Made by a program: the position numbers and the translations under genes. Under the pieces are notes generated by a model that worked only from the letters and a program-made list of their open reading frames with translations, searched no databases and was not told where the DNA came from. Positions 20,535 through 30,766 of a stretch of 64,000 nt of DNA are shown here, one piece after another. Numbering within the stretch: the first letter of the stretch is position 1; each line of letters begins with the position of its first letter. This DNA comes from Torymus aiolomorphi (taxonomy: Eukaryota; Arthropoda; Insecta; Hymenoptera; Torymidae), in NCBI GenBank assembly GCA_036365515.1, contig CM070875.1, forward strand, positions 91,094,128-91,158,127, given 5' to 3'.

Positions 20535-22301
20535 ATGAGTTTCAAGTGTGGCGTGTGTGGCGAGCTTATGCTACCGTGTCAACTCAACACTTGCTCGGCA
20601 TGCAAGCAGCCATGCCACACGAAGTGCACGGGAAGAAAGAAAAATGCGCCATGTGATATTTGCTGTGCTGCCGTCGAGCCGCAGCGGAAATTGAAGGATT
20701 CGCTTAACACCGCGAATAAATCTGTTGCCACTAACACCAGGCTTAACAGTAAGAAAGCCACTGCTGTCACCTCCATCTCCAATCGGCGCGCTAGTGGCAA
20801 TACCGACTCTACGTCGCACTCGACGCTTGCGGCAACACGGCGCGATGACGCACCACAGACGCTACCCCTCTTCAACTCGACACTCAGCGCGTCTCTCTCG
20901 CTGGCGCAGGCGACGCCAAGCGTAAAAGGGGCTCAACTGGCGCGAAATTTAAACTCACCGGAGGAGTTATTTTCTGTTTCCCGGAGCGCAGTCAATTCTT
21001 CACGAGCAGATAGCGTCGAAAATAGCCTTGTGCAAGCCAGCAGCGCCTCTAACACCACTTCGAACATCACTGCAGCATCGCCAGCGCAATTTGTCAATAA
21101 CAGTGTTGTTATTCCGCAGAGCACTTTGGACTTGTTTTTTCAGCATTTTAACATGCTGCAGGGGCAGTTTGACGATATAAAGTCCTTCATGGTTCGTTCA
21201 CACGCGCACACCGGTGACTCTTCTACTCTCGCATCAGCTGCTGCCGAGTCGAATAGGGAACTGGTGGCGAGTGTGTCGGATCTGAAGGAATTATTGATGA
21301 AGCAGTTAACCCAGCTGAAGGAACTGCAGTTGGATCGTCAACTGCTCCTGGAAGAGAATAAATATATGAAGGAACAGATTGCTCGTATGAACGAAAGCCT
21401 TAATGCTCTGCGGAATAAGAACAATAAAAATAATAATAACAATAATAATGAAATTATTAGTGATAGTAATTTAATGACATTTAGTAATTCGAAAAATACT
21501 AATAGCAATATTGCCGATAATTCCCCCCCGTATATTTATAATACTGCAACCGAAAAAAACTCCTCTCCTAGGTGGCGCTTCGGGTCTGGGGCTGCGGGAT
21601 CCAGTGGTGAGGACGCTGAGAATCGCGAAGTAGCTATCCATGGAATTTTAAGTAAGGATTGTAATACCTCGCAAGAGGAGTTAACTGATATCGCCTTCGC
21701 GGTTCTTAGCACCACTCTTCCTACTATCGTTCGCAGCGACATCATTGGCGTTCGCGTCCTGAGGCCCCGCGGCGCGACCGGGGAGCAAGGAGATAAAACA
21801 GGCGGGGACTTGGGGTCGACTTCGGGCTCGGGGGCGTCACCGTCCTGTGTGGTAACCTTGAGTGGGGCGGGTCTGGTCAGGGATGAGGTGCGAGCGAAAT
21901 GTGCGCTCGCCAATAATTATTTGACAACCACCGATATTAATCCAGAGTTGCTTGGCCCGGTTGCTGCCGCTCGCGTGCCTACACGTAAAATATTCATAAA
22001 TGAGATGTTGCTCCACACCAAATTTCAGCTTTTCAAAAGTTTGAGACCAGTTGCACAGGGGCTTCGTTTCAAATATGTGTGGCATGCGGGTGGTAGGTTC
22101 CTGGCTAGGCGCAAGGGCGAGGAGCGGGCGCACATCTTCGCATCAACGGCCGACTTACAAGCCATTCGAACGGCGTACCAGGCTTCTCCTAGACAATCAC
22201 GGCCAGCGCTAATCAGTGACGCCGACTTTACGCACAGTACGGATAGTACGCACGCGACGATAGGAGCAGCTCAGGAAACTGAGTCGGTACAATCATCCTG
22301 A
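20535..22301 (+). CDS. LINE ORF1 protein, 588 aa, intact
   Basis: It starts MSFKCGVCGELMLPC and carries a PHD-like Cys/His cluster at residues 5-44 (CxxC...CxxC...HxxC...CxxC), seen in ORF1 proteins of several insect LINEs. A Ser/Thr/Ala-rich linker follows, then a Leu-rich coiled coil at roughly 235-295 and an Asn run. The C-terminal domain runs from about 360 (NREVAIHGIL) to KIFINEMLL and FKYVWHAGGRFLARR, typical of LINE ORF1 RNA-binding domains. The protein should coat the LINE RNA as a chaperone. ORF2 begins in a different frame that overlaps or immediately follows the stop, as in many LINEs. No frameshift is seen here, in contrast to ORF2. Confidence 0.85.
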   Translation: MSFKCGVCGELMLPCQLNTCSACKQPCHTKCTGRKKNAPCDICCAAVEPQRKLKDSLNTANKSVATNTRLNSKKATAVTSISNRRASGNTDSTSHSTLAATRRDDAPQTLPLFNSTLSASLSLAQATPSVKGAQLARNLNSPEELFSVSRSAVNSSRADSVENSLVQASSASNTTSNITAASPAQFVNNSVVIPQSTLDLFFQHFNMLQGQFDDIKSFMVRSHAHTGDSSTLASAAAESNRELVASVSDLKELLMKQLTQLKELQLDRQLLLEENKYMKEQIARMNESLNALRNKNNKNNNNNNNEIISDSNLMTFSNSKNTNSNIADNSPPYIYNTATEKNSSPRWRFGSGAAGSSGEDAENREVAIHGILSKDCNTSQEELTDIAFAVLSTTLPTIVRSDIIGVRVLRPRGATGEQGDKTGGDLGSTSGSGASPSCVVTLSGAGLVRDEVRAKCALANNYLTTTDINPELLGPVAAARVPTRKIFINEMLLHTKFQLFKSLRPVAQGLRFKYVWHAGGRFLARRKGEERAHIFASTADLQAIRTAYQASPRQSRPALISDADFTHSTDSTHATIGAAQETESVQSS

Positions 22302-22302
22302 C

Positions 22303-25153
22303 CAGGAGGCATCACGGAAAAAGGGTCGGGAGTTCCTCAAGGCGGGGTTCCTCAACGTGAACTCGATTAAAGCTCGTATTGAGGAACTCCGTCTTTTCAT
22401 GGCTGATCATCCCTCCTTCAGTATTTTTGGGCTTGCGGAGACGTGGTTGGGCTCGGTCGTAGATGACGGTCTCATTCAGGTCAGAGGTTATTCGGTTATA
22501 GACAGGATCGTAATGTGAATGGCGGTGGAGTGGCTCTTTATGTACGCAACGATTTTCAAGTTAAGCAACTAGTATTCTCCAACTCTGAAGGTCCAGGGAA
22601 ACCTGCTATTCCTGAGCATCTGTTCTGTAGCGTACAAAAGGGCAATTCACCTCTAATATTAGTTGGTGTAATTTATAGGCCACCTAAAATTCCCATGCAA
22701 AAGGACACTGACTCCTTTAATACCTTACGAGACCTTAGCAGTGAATTTAGTCATAAAATTATTATGGGTGATCTGAATGCAGATCTGTTATCCAAGTCCG
22801 ACGACGCTAACACTATCAAGCGTCTGGCTGACGAGTTATCTCTTCAGTTAGTTCACCACGGTCCTACGCATCACACGTCAACATCTCACACATGAATTGA
22901 CCTGATTCTCACTGACGACAATGACACAGTACTGGACTTTACGAACGAATGGCTGCCCGGTTTCGGTAAGCATTGTATTATTGATGTAACAATCGATATT
23001 TTCTGCCCCGTCCCGGTGAGGAAGTCCTTCTCCTACCGAGATTTTAAGGGCATTGATACTGACTCTTTTGTAGATCGACTAGCTTGCTGTGACTGGTCAA
23101 CCATGGACTCTATAGAATCCGACCTGGAGGGCGCTATTAAATCATTGAATTCAAATTTAAACCTAATTATTGATCAGATGGCACCAGTAAAGACGGTTTG
23201 TCCAAATAAAAAATATGCTCCCTGGTTTGGGCCAGAGTTGAAGCAACTCGTCGACAAGCGTGATGCCACGCACAGGTGTTACAAACGTACTGGGCGTGCT
23301 GCGCTGTTAGATGAGTTTCTTCGACTCAGCAACGAGGTCGACGGGCGCATATCTCAAGAACGCGATTCCTTCCTCTTAAAACACTTATCGGATGCGCTTG
23401 ATGAACATAAAAATGTATGGAAGGAAATGCGCAACCCTGGCCTCTTGCCAAAGAGCAAGGAGGAGGAGCTTCACGGCTTTACGCCTGAAGAGCTAAACAC
23501 TCACTTCACGGGGATTTCTTATTCACCCTGTGAAAACATCAATGAAGCAATGGACACTATTCTTTCCGCGAGTGAGGAAGGTTTTTCATTTAAACCTTTT
23601 AACATTAGTGATGTAGTCCTTGCTATTTTCCACTTCACCTCGAGGCAAGGGGAACGGACGGGATTCCCCAGAATTTGATTGTTAAAGCTTTACCTGTTAT
23701 CGGTGATTACCTTGTTAAAATTTTTAAGTCCTCCTTGACTCAAGGGATCTTTCCAGGAATCTGGAAGCAAGCACAGTTAATCGCGTTGAAAAAGAATGTT
23801 GCTCCCTCTAGTGCCTTGGATTTTCGTCCTATCGCACTGCTTTGTTTCCTTTCAAAGGTTCTTGAAAAGATCGCTCATACCCAAATCACGGAGTATCTAA
23901 ATAAACATAACGTTCTTGATCCCCTCCAGGCGGGTTTCAGAAAACATCACAGTACTCAGACTGCGCTGTTAAAATTAACTGAAGATGCTCGAATGGCCAT
24001 TGACAAGAAAAAAGTAACGCTCTTGCTACTATTTGATTTTAGTAAGGCGTTTGACACTATATCACCGACGAAGCTACTTAACAAACTTCGACAGTTGGGG
24101 TTCTCAAGGGCGGCTCTCTTGTGGATCAAGTCATATTTACAAGGTCGCTCCCAGATGGTAATTTCTAACAACAATGGTAAGTCGGACTGGTTGGTAACCA
24201 ATCTGGGAGTTCCACAGGTTTCCGTCCTGGGACCCCTGCTCTTCAGCTTATACATCAATGACCTTCAAAACATCCTGGACTGTCGCGATACCAAGCATAT
24301 TTTTTACGCGGATGACCTTCAAATCTACCTGCAGACCACCAAAGACAAGATTCTGGAAGGCATAACTCGACTGACAGACGCTGCTTCTCGGGTCTCTGGG
24401 TGGGCGGAGCGTTCTGGCCTGCATCTTAATGCCGGGAAAACTAAAGCTATAATTCTCGGATCAAAAAAGAATATCAACGACATTAATAAAATGGAACTCC
24501 CGGGTATTGGAATGCAGGACGGAGTGCTTGTCCCATTCAGTGACTCAGTAATTAGCCTGGGTGTTACAATAGACAGCAAATTGACTTGGCGACCGTACGT
24601 AGACTCTGTAACCAAAAAAGTCAACAAAGCCCTGTACAGTCTACGTTTCATCAGGGCATGTATCACCGAGACGCTACGCAGACGACTGGTTGAATCACTA
24701 GTCAAACCACATCTTGACTATTGCACGGTGGTTTGCTTGGACGCGACAGGCGAACAACGCATACGTCTACAGAGATTGAGTAACTCCTGTGTGAGATATA
24801 TTTTCGGGGTAAGGAGAGATGAACATATCTCCCCCTACAGAAGGCGACTGGGCTGGCTACGGACAGACTCGCGCCGGCTATACTTTGAAGCCATTCCTTT
24901 ATATAAAATTTTACGGTTACGTGAGCCTGCATATCTTCACTCACTTTTCTCTCTGCACAATCCCAGGCCTTCGGGAAGGGGTATCCCACCAGAACTCAAC
25001 ATCCCTGGAGTGAGCACTGAAACTGGAGCCAAGGCTTTCCAAGTTCAAGGTGCTCGCTTCTGGAATTCCCTCCCAGCTTCCCTATGCCACCTCCCATCAA
25101 TCAGTTCCTTTAAAGGGGCGGTGCGCCAATACCTGCTCGATCTTGACCCTTAG
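22303..25153 (+). pseudogene. LINE ORF2 (endonuclease and reverse transcriptase), broken
   Basis: An AP-type endonuclease begins with FLNVNSIKARIEEL at 22348 and continues with LAETWL, GVIYRPP and MGDLNADLL. The reverse transcriptase contains FDFSKAFDT (about 24033), GVPQVSVLGP (about 24206) and YADDLQIY (about 24305). The C-terminal region resembles other CR1/Jockey elements. Defects: a one-base shift near 22495, a TGA at 22893-22895 where Trp is expected before IDLILTDD, and a one-base shift near 23642. The conserved Gly of the PQG motif is also replaced by Val. The protein would nick target DNA and reverse-transcribe the LINE RNA; this copy cannot. Confidence 0.9.
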
Positions 25154-25540
25154 TCCTTCTACCAATGGGTGGGCGATATCGACATAACTTCGTTTTAATG
25201 TATTATATTATGCCTAGTAATTAATTAAGAATTGTAAATATTTCGACCTTGGCCTACGGCCTTTCTCGTTGTAACGACTGTGATACTCACTAAAACCTGC
25301 GATATTTATGCTTTAGTAATTCTTATATTTTTAGTAATGTAAGTATTTTCACTTGTAGTTACTAGTCACGCATTATTCTAGTCATCACCTTACACAAACA
25401 AGACTGAAGCGATCTATTGTGCTATCAATTATTGTATAGAATTTTTATAGTTATTTATGTACCAAGTTTGTATAAATTTGTATTTAATTTTTTGCCTGAG
25501 TGGCGGAATAAAGGTGATCTATCTATCTATCTATCTCTCT
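25154..25540 (+). other. LINE 3' untranslated region with (ATCT)n tail
   Basis: It runs from the ORF2 stop to the tetranucleotide tail at 25516-25537, just after GGCGGAATAAAGGTG. The tail replaces poly(A). Confidence 0.7.
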
Positions 25541-26545
25541 CTCTTACGCTCTCTACTAGCTGTGCAGGTAGGTACTACTGCCGCTATTCATGCAGTGCTC
25601 TCTCCCCCTCTCTCTCTCTCTCTCTCGCTAGGCTATCTACTCTCTTCCCCTCTCTCGCGCCATACTCTTACATGCAGCTCGCCGGGCCGTCGTCGCCGGT
25701 ATATTCCTCGATCACTCTCTCTCTCGCTTGCTCTCTCTCTCACTCCCATCGCGCGCAGTCTCTCTTGCGTACGCACACACTCTCTGATATACTCATTCCC
25801 TCTCTCTCTCGCCATCTGCGTGCACTCAGCGCGTGTCGTCGCTGCCGATATTTGTCTCGCTCCCACTCTGTCTCTCTCTGCCTCCTACACGCCCGTATTC
25901 GTTTCCTCTCACTCACTCTCATCGCGCAGCTAGTTTCTCGCTCGTGGTGCGCAGGCGCGCTCCCGCTGCTCGCTCGCGTACGCGTGTATCCCATGGTACA
26001 GGTGTTATCACGGCTTCATATTTCTGCCCCGCAACCGCGTGTCCTGGGGCTTCGCGTGTGTAATCTCGTATCTGTGTCTCGTATGCTCCGTATCAGTGTT
26101 AGTGTTGTATAGTGTATGTGCTGTATGAGTGCGTCTCTCGCCCGGGCTTGCTGCTCGGCTCGCTGCCGTCGCTTCGCATGTCATGGCTGCGAACGAGACC
26201 TCGTGGGCGCGCCCCGGCTCAGCTGTTTTATACACCCAGTGAGTCGGTGTCAAGCGCGCGGGCACGAGGCTCGCTTTTCTTCGTCCTGTTTCTCCTTCGC
26301 CGCCGCTGCAATCATTGTCGTCTGCATCGTCGCCTCGTTCGAAATCTTGCTGCCAGTGTAGGTCTGTTGGTGTGTGCACGTGTGCGCGATAGGTGTCGTC
26401 GTCGCGCCGTGTCGGCTGCTCCTCTCCTCAACACATAAAACAATTACACATTAGCCCGATGCAGTGAATGCATGTTTGGGCAAGGTGTCGGGGAGGCAGC
26501 CGGCTTATACATATAGGGCATATTGTGCGTGGAATCCACGTCACA
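25541..26545. other. CT-rich, GC-rich non-coding region
   Basis: It is dominated by short (CT)n runs and CG-rich words. The overlapping frames on both strands are composition artefacts. It may be the right-hand part of the DNA into which the LINE inserted (compare 18237-20413). Confidence 0.4.
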
Positions 26546-26596
26546 ACTGGTATTTATTTATCAAATTAAGTTTGGGGAAGCCATGGGCAGCGGTCT

Positions 26597-27340
26597 TTTG
26601 TGTTTAATTTGTATAGAAGGATGATCAAATTTGAATAAATTTCTGAGAACAATAATAACTACAGTTTTTTCTGAGTAGTGTGCAAATAATTACTTCACTA
26701 TCGATAATTGATTTCACAACTCTGGTTTGTTTGATTTGCAGTGAGCAATTCTAATGTACTTACTTATATATAATTTGTTGAGCATACAATGACTCAAAGA
26801 AGTAAAAAACTTTTTCACTGGTATTATTTGATTTCTTATAAAAAATCATAAATATTATTATTTCATAGATTATACAGAAAAAATGTCTATACTTGCCTTA
26901 TTTTATACTTACGTAGAAAGTTTTATATTAACAATATTATTATTTGTAGTCATAAAAAAATTATCACCATTTAAAGATAATGCTCAATAGATGAGCTATT
27001 TATACAGTCATAAAAAAAATTATTACCATTTGTAGAGAGCCCTTATTGAATAGATGAGACTAGAAGAAATAAAAGGACTAGACAAATTGGGGTTGTTAGA
27101 ACGTACTTAAAAAATTATCTTTTAAAAAACGTGTTGATTGTTTTAAAAAAATATTTAAGCTCTTATTAAAGTTTTTAGTACTCAGTTTGACGGATGTTGA
27201 GAAAGAGGGAGAGAGTATGAGAGGGAATAGAAGGAGAGAGAGAGAGAGAAAGGGTGGGCGGGAGGGAGAGACTAACACTTGCCTTAGTTTAAACTTTTGT
27301 AAAATGTTTTTTAGATTGATTTCACAACTTTTTAAGAGTG
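26597..27340 (+). repeat. Second diverged copy of the palindrome-arm family
   Basis: It starts TGTGTTTAATTTGTATAGAA and follows the arm near 53680-53870. It then jumps to the segment seen at 54290-54640 (ATTATACAGAAAAAA, CTATACTTGCCTTATTTTA, AATAGATGAGACTAGAA, GGACTAGACAAATTG), then AAGTTTTTAGTACTCAGTTT and a GA-rich run. It leads directly into the broken transposase gene at 27352. Confidence 0.8.
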
Positions 27341-27351
27341 CTATTTACTAG

Positions 27352-28187
27352 AATGTAAAATTTATCCAGAAATTAAGGGAATAACGTTTCATGTTTTAAA
27401 ACTGCAAGATATAGAAAGCACAGAAGAGATTACATATGCTTTGTGGGATAATGGAAACTTGATTAAAAAAAAGTCTCAATTTCTGCTTTTAAAGATGATC
27501 TTTCGATTTGGACCATGAAGGTTAGTAATCACACGTATGTAAAAAATATGCAACGCAAAGCTATGAAAACAGAAAGACAAAATGCTAAAAAAGACCCATA
27601 TCATTTAGTTCTTCACATAGACTTCGCTGAAAACTGGAATGTGATTCATAATAAAGCTATTCAAGGAAATTATTGGGTTAATGATCAAATTTCTATTTTC
27701 ACAGTAGTGTCTTATCAAGGGGATTCGATACAAAGTTTCGCAGTCATAAGTGATGATCGAAAACATGATTCAGCATATGCTTTGCTAGCAATAGAAAACT
27801 ATAATCTACTTGAAAGACAATTGTCGTGATTCAATAAAAAGAATTACCATAGTATCAGACGGCGCCCTTAACCACTTTAAAAATCGCTTTCAATTATATG
27901 AATTAAAACGAGCACCATTTGATATAAAATGGTTGTTCTCTGTTACTGGGTACGGCAAAGAAGCTGTAGATGGTGTGGGTGGACTTATCAAGCATTATGC
28001 TACTTCGCATAATCTTCGAGAGCCCTGTTACATCTGTGACGTATCCTTAAATTTAAATGTTATATGGCATATCTCCAGAACTTTTCATTTTGATGATGAT
28101 GTATGGTTTCACATATTCAAAATTAAAAATTTAATAATTCAAGGCTATAATTCATTAAATAATATTATTTTCCGAAAGTTACTATAG
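27352..28187 (+). pseudogene. DDE-type transposase-like gene fragment, frameshifted, family not assigned
   Basis: Protein-like sequence begins after a splice-acceptor-like TTTACTAG at 27351 (CKIYPEIKGITFHVLKL). It shifts frame at an A-run near 27470, continues through LHIDFAENWNV, shifts again near 27815, and ends with ITIVSDGALNHFKNRFQLYE, IKWLFSVTGYGKEAVDGVGG and PCYICDV. Acidic residues in HIDFAEN, VSDGALNHFKNRF and GKEAVDGVGG are spaced as in DDE/DDD transposases. I recall similar SDGxxxQFKNR and GKGxxDGxGG motifs in uncharacterised insect proteins but cannot name the family. The gene immediately follows the arm-family copy, which suggests that the arm sequence is the non-coding part of this transposon. 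Confidence 0.6.
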
Positions 28188-29729
28188 TGGTTTAATCGAT
28201 TAAAACCTATACCCGCTTGTTTTGACTACCCAACCTCGTGAAAACCCGGTAAGCCAATGTGATGATGACATTATTTTTCTTCTTCTAGTTACTGTAACTT
28301 TTTGAACGAAGATCCTATTATGTTAATAATTTTTTTCTACTAAGATAAGCGTGTCAGAAAATGAAAAAGCTCATATAGGTAAGTGTGCCATGTACAGTAG
28401 GAACACAAAAAATTATCGAAACAGAGATGGCATGAATTTTAAAATTCATCTTGATTTTATTTTTTTCGATACAACTTTTTTAACGATCTGTTAATCAAGT
28501 TTATCATGGAAGCGTACATTCTACACATCGTAATCTATAAAATAACCCACGAATGGGATGTGTGCCTTTAATAGAAAAAAGATTATAAGCTCTTGAAATT
28601 TGATTGCTGAAAAGAAACTCAAGCAAAAAAATCACTATTTCAACTGGCAAACTTATTGGTTAATGACTACCAGATTCTGTATAATGGTGAACTATATTAA
28701 TTAGTATAAGTAATGTAACTGTCAATCCGTTAACAGTACAGATGTATTTCCAAGGAGGATAGTAGACAAACTATTTTTTATTTTAATCATCTTCGATTTT
28801 GACTTCTCTCGAAAAATCTTCAAAAATATTTTTTATACGTATTAGCATCCATAAAGTAAGTTTAATAGTATATTGTGTGTCAAGTGCGTCTTTTTTAGAC
28901 TGAGTAATGCAATTTTCAAAAAAGCCCATTATTCCTTGGTGTACACCGTATTATTTGTAAGACGTGTTTGGATCTTTGTATAGTTTTTCGCACCTGCAAG
29001 AGGAGAATTAGCTATGAAGTAACTAATTTCAACGCAGGCAAAATAGTATATTGTGTACCAAAGTCGTAAAGTGGGCATTTTTAGACCGAGTGTGGTGCAG
29101 TATAAGTCAAAGGCGAGCTAGAATGAGCCGAAGACGAATGTTGCAACCACACGAGGTGATTCCTGCTACAGCACTGTTGCGCGCGCTTCGACACTTTGCG
29201 CTTGCTGGTCGGGAACCCTCGCTACGCTTGGGTGCTAATTTCACATCATGCAATAATGGGCCACTTAAGGCACTAGTATAGTATTTTGAGATACTAGTGC
29301 GATAAAAATGACTCTTGTACGACAATCATTCTTGTGTGAGAATCATTATTATTGCGATATCGAACATTTTTATTTTGAAACTTCGTGCATAAAGTGCTAT
29401 TTTTGCGCATGCTTGTAAATGTAGGCGTGCATAAAAGTGGCACTTTACGCACGGCGTGTATATTATTATTGAATGAAAGTACATTTTTTATTCCTTCAAA
29501 ACGATTTTCCATATTTTACTTTGAGAAACTATAGAATTTATCATTTTTTCTATCCCCACGCTTTAACGAGATTTGAAAATGAGTCACCATAGTTTTGTCG
29601 TATGTATTAAAACAGAAAAAAACATATCATATTGGTTACGTGGATGAGCCGCTACATTTTTAAAAATGTTTGTCCATGTGTCGGAATTAAAAAGTTCTGG
29701 AAATATGCCCATATTCATATTAGCATCAG
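28188..29729. other. Unassigned intergenic DNA
   Basis: No gene, tandem repeat or clear terminal repeat was recognised over 1.5 kb. A short frame at 29051-29281 has no recognisable product. Confidence 0.3.
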
Positions 29730-29891
29730 TAAGGACCCCGCACACAATGTATGGAAAATAATCATACGGTCAAATTGGATCAATCTTGGGGAAATGATAG
29801 ATCTTAAGGTCCTGAACAAAACTTCTCATGCGCAAAACCCCCCAACATTTGACCGGATGATTATTTCCATGCATTGTGTGCGGGGTCCTTT
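29730..29891. mobile_element. Short inverted-repeat element (MITE), ~162 bp
   Basis: The left end AAGGACCCCGCACACAATG and the right end, read on the other strand, are the same. The match continues through ATGGAAA, TAATCAT and CGGTCAAAT for about 45 bp with a few mismatches. The interior is ~70 bp with no coding capacity. I could not settle a target duplication. Confidence 0.7.
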
Positions 29892-30370
29892 CATTGACCC
29901 ACAAAATTATGTGATTGCGAACTTAAACGACGCAGCATTTCAACAAAGCAACAGCGTGACGTAGCGAGCCACCTAGTTCGCGAAGGTGTACGCGCGTCAG
30001 AACTTTTATGTAGACTCAGCATCTCTCAACATCGAAAACGAACGATTTATGTCGAAATGTTTATTAAATTTGATTAAAAAGATGATTTTGATTCAGCGAT
30101 AAAATCATCTTCAACCTAATTTAATCGCTTAATAAATACGACGACTCTCACCACACAAGTTAGTTATTCGTGAAATGAGCACGAGCTCCGTACCCTCTAG
30201 CCGACAATAGGAGAAGCGATTATTATTGTACAGGCCAATACGAGCCATATCAGATTTCCTATAAATTTCATCTATCAATAAAATGAATAATTTATCTACA
30301 AAATTAATCATCAGTTTAATTATTTACGAGAGATCACCTCAAGGACGAAAGGTAATATAAACCAAATATC

Positions 30371-30376
<6 letters not shown>
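29892..30376. other. Unassigned DNA before the (TA)n tract
   Basis: No gene recognised. AAGATGATTTT near 30080 and AAAATCATCTT near 30101 form a small inverted pair. Confidence 0.3.

Positions 30377-30430
<54 letters not shown>
30377..30430. repeat. (TA)n microsatellite
   Basis: About 54 bp of alternating AT, uninterrupted. Confidence 0.95.
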
Positions 30431-30432
<2 letters not shown>

Positions 30433-30465
30433 TCCTATATTATATAGTTGTACGGGCAAAAATGG

Positions 30466-30766
30466 GTACCTACCCCCTCCATCCCCTCCACCCCTTCCAC
30501 TCCTTTTCACCCCTCCACGCCACTCCTCGCCGCCACCCCCTCCACCACCCCTCCACCACCCCTCCACCACCCCCACTACCCCCACTTTTTACCGTTAATA
30601 TCTTTCAAATTTTACATTATTTTGAAGGGCGCCTGCCCCTCCACGCCCTCCACTCCCCTCGGCCCCCTCAACTCCCCTCCACCCCCTCCACACCCCCTCC
30701 ACACCCCCACCACCTACCCCTCCACCTACCCCTCCACCTACCCCACTACAACTAATCTCTTATAGA
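30466..30766. repeat. C-rich strand-asymmetric block (CCCTCCAC-type)
   Basis: Two runs, about 30470-30585 and 30636-30750, are almost pure C/T/A on the plus strand with CCCTCCACC-type units. They are separated by about 50 bp of mixed sequence. The minus strand therefore has many closely spaced runs of three to four G. The block lies immediately before the satellite array. Open frames across it encode only Pro/Ser/Thr runs and are not genes. Confidence 0.85.

Larger units (their letters stand above)
20535..25540 (+). mobile_element. CR1/Jockey-group non-LTR retrotransposon
   Basis: Two ORFs in LINE order (ORF1 with a zinc finger and coiled coil; ORF2 with endonuclease and reverse transcriptase) are followed by a 3' region ending in (ATCT)n at 25516-25537 instead of poly(A). 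A microsatellite-like tail is usual for the CR1 group. The 5' boundary is not resolved; the start given is that of ORF1. ORF2 is broken in several places, so the copy is dead but recognisable over its whole length. Confidence 0.85.
18237..26545. mobile_element. Possible LTR-like shell (TG...CA, 4-bp duplication) containing the CR1-type LINE
   Basis: The palindrome-arm family copy on the left runs to ACTG (18233-18236). The next bases are TGTAACGTTGCG. On the right, CGTCACA is followed by ACTGGTATT (26546 on), which resembles CACTGGTATT at the corresponding place of the other arm copy (about 26822). The interval therefore starts TG, ends CA and is flanked by ACTG. If the LINE is subtracted about 2.4 kb of GC- and CT-rich DNA remains, which could be a long solo LTR. 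No second LTR was seen. Confidence 0.35.

Noticed and set aside
25417..26438. Long overlapping frames on both strands after the LINE
   Set aside because: CT-rich and CG-rich composition suppresses stop codons; no domain or motif is present.
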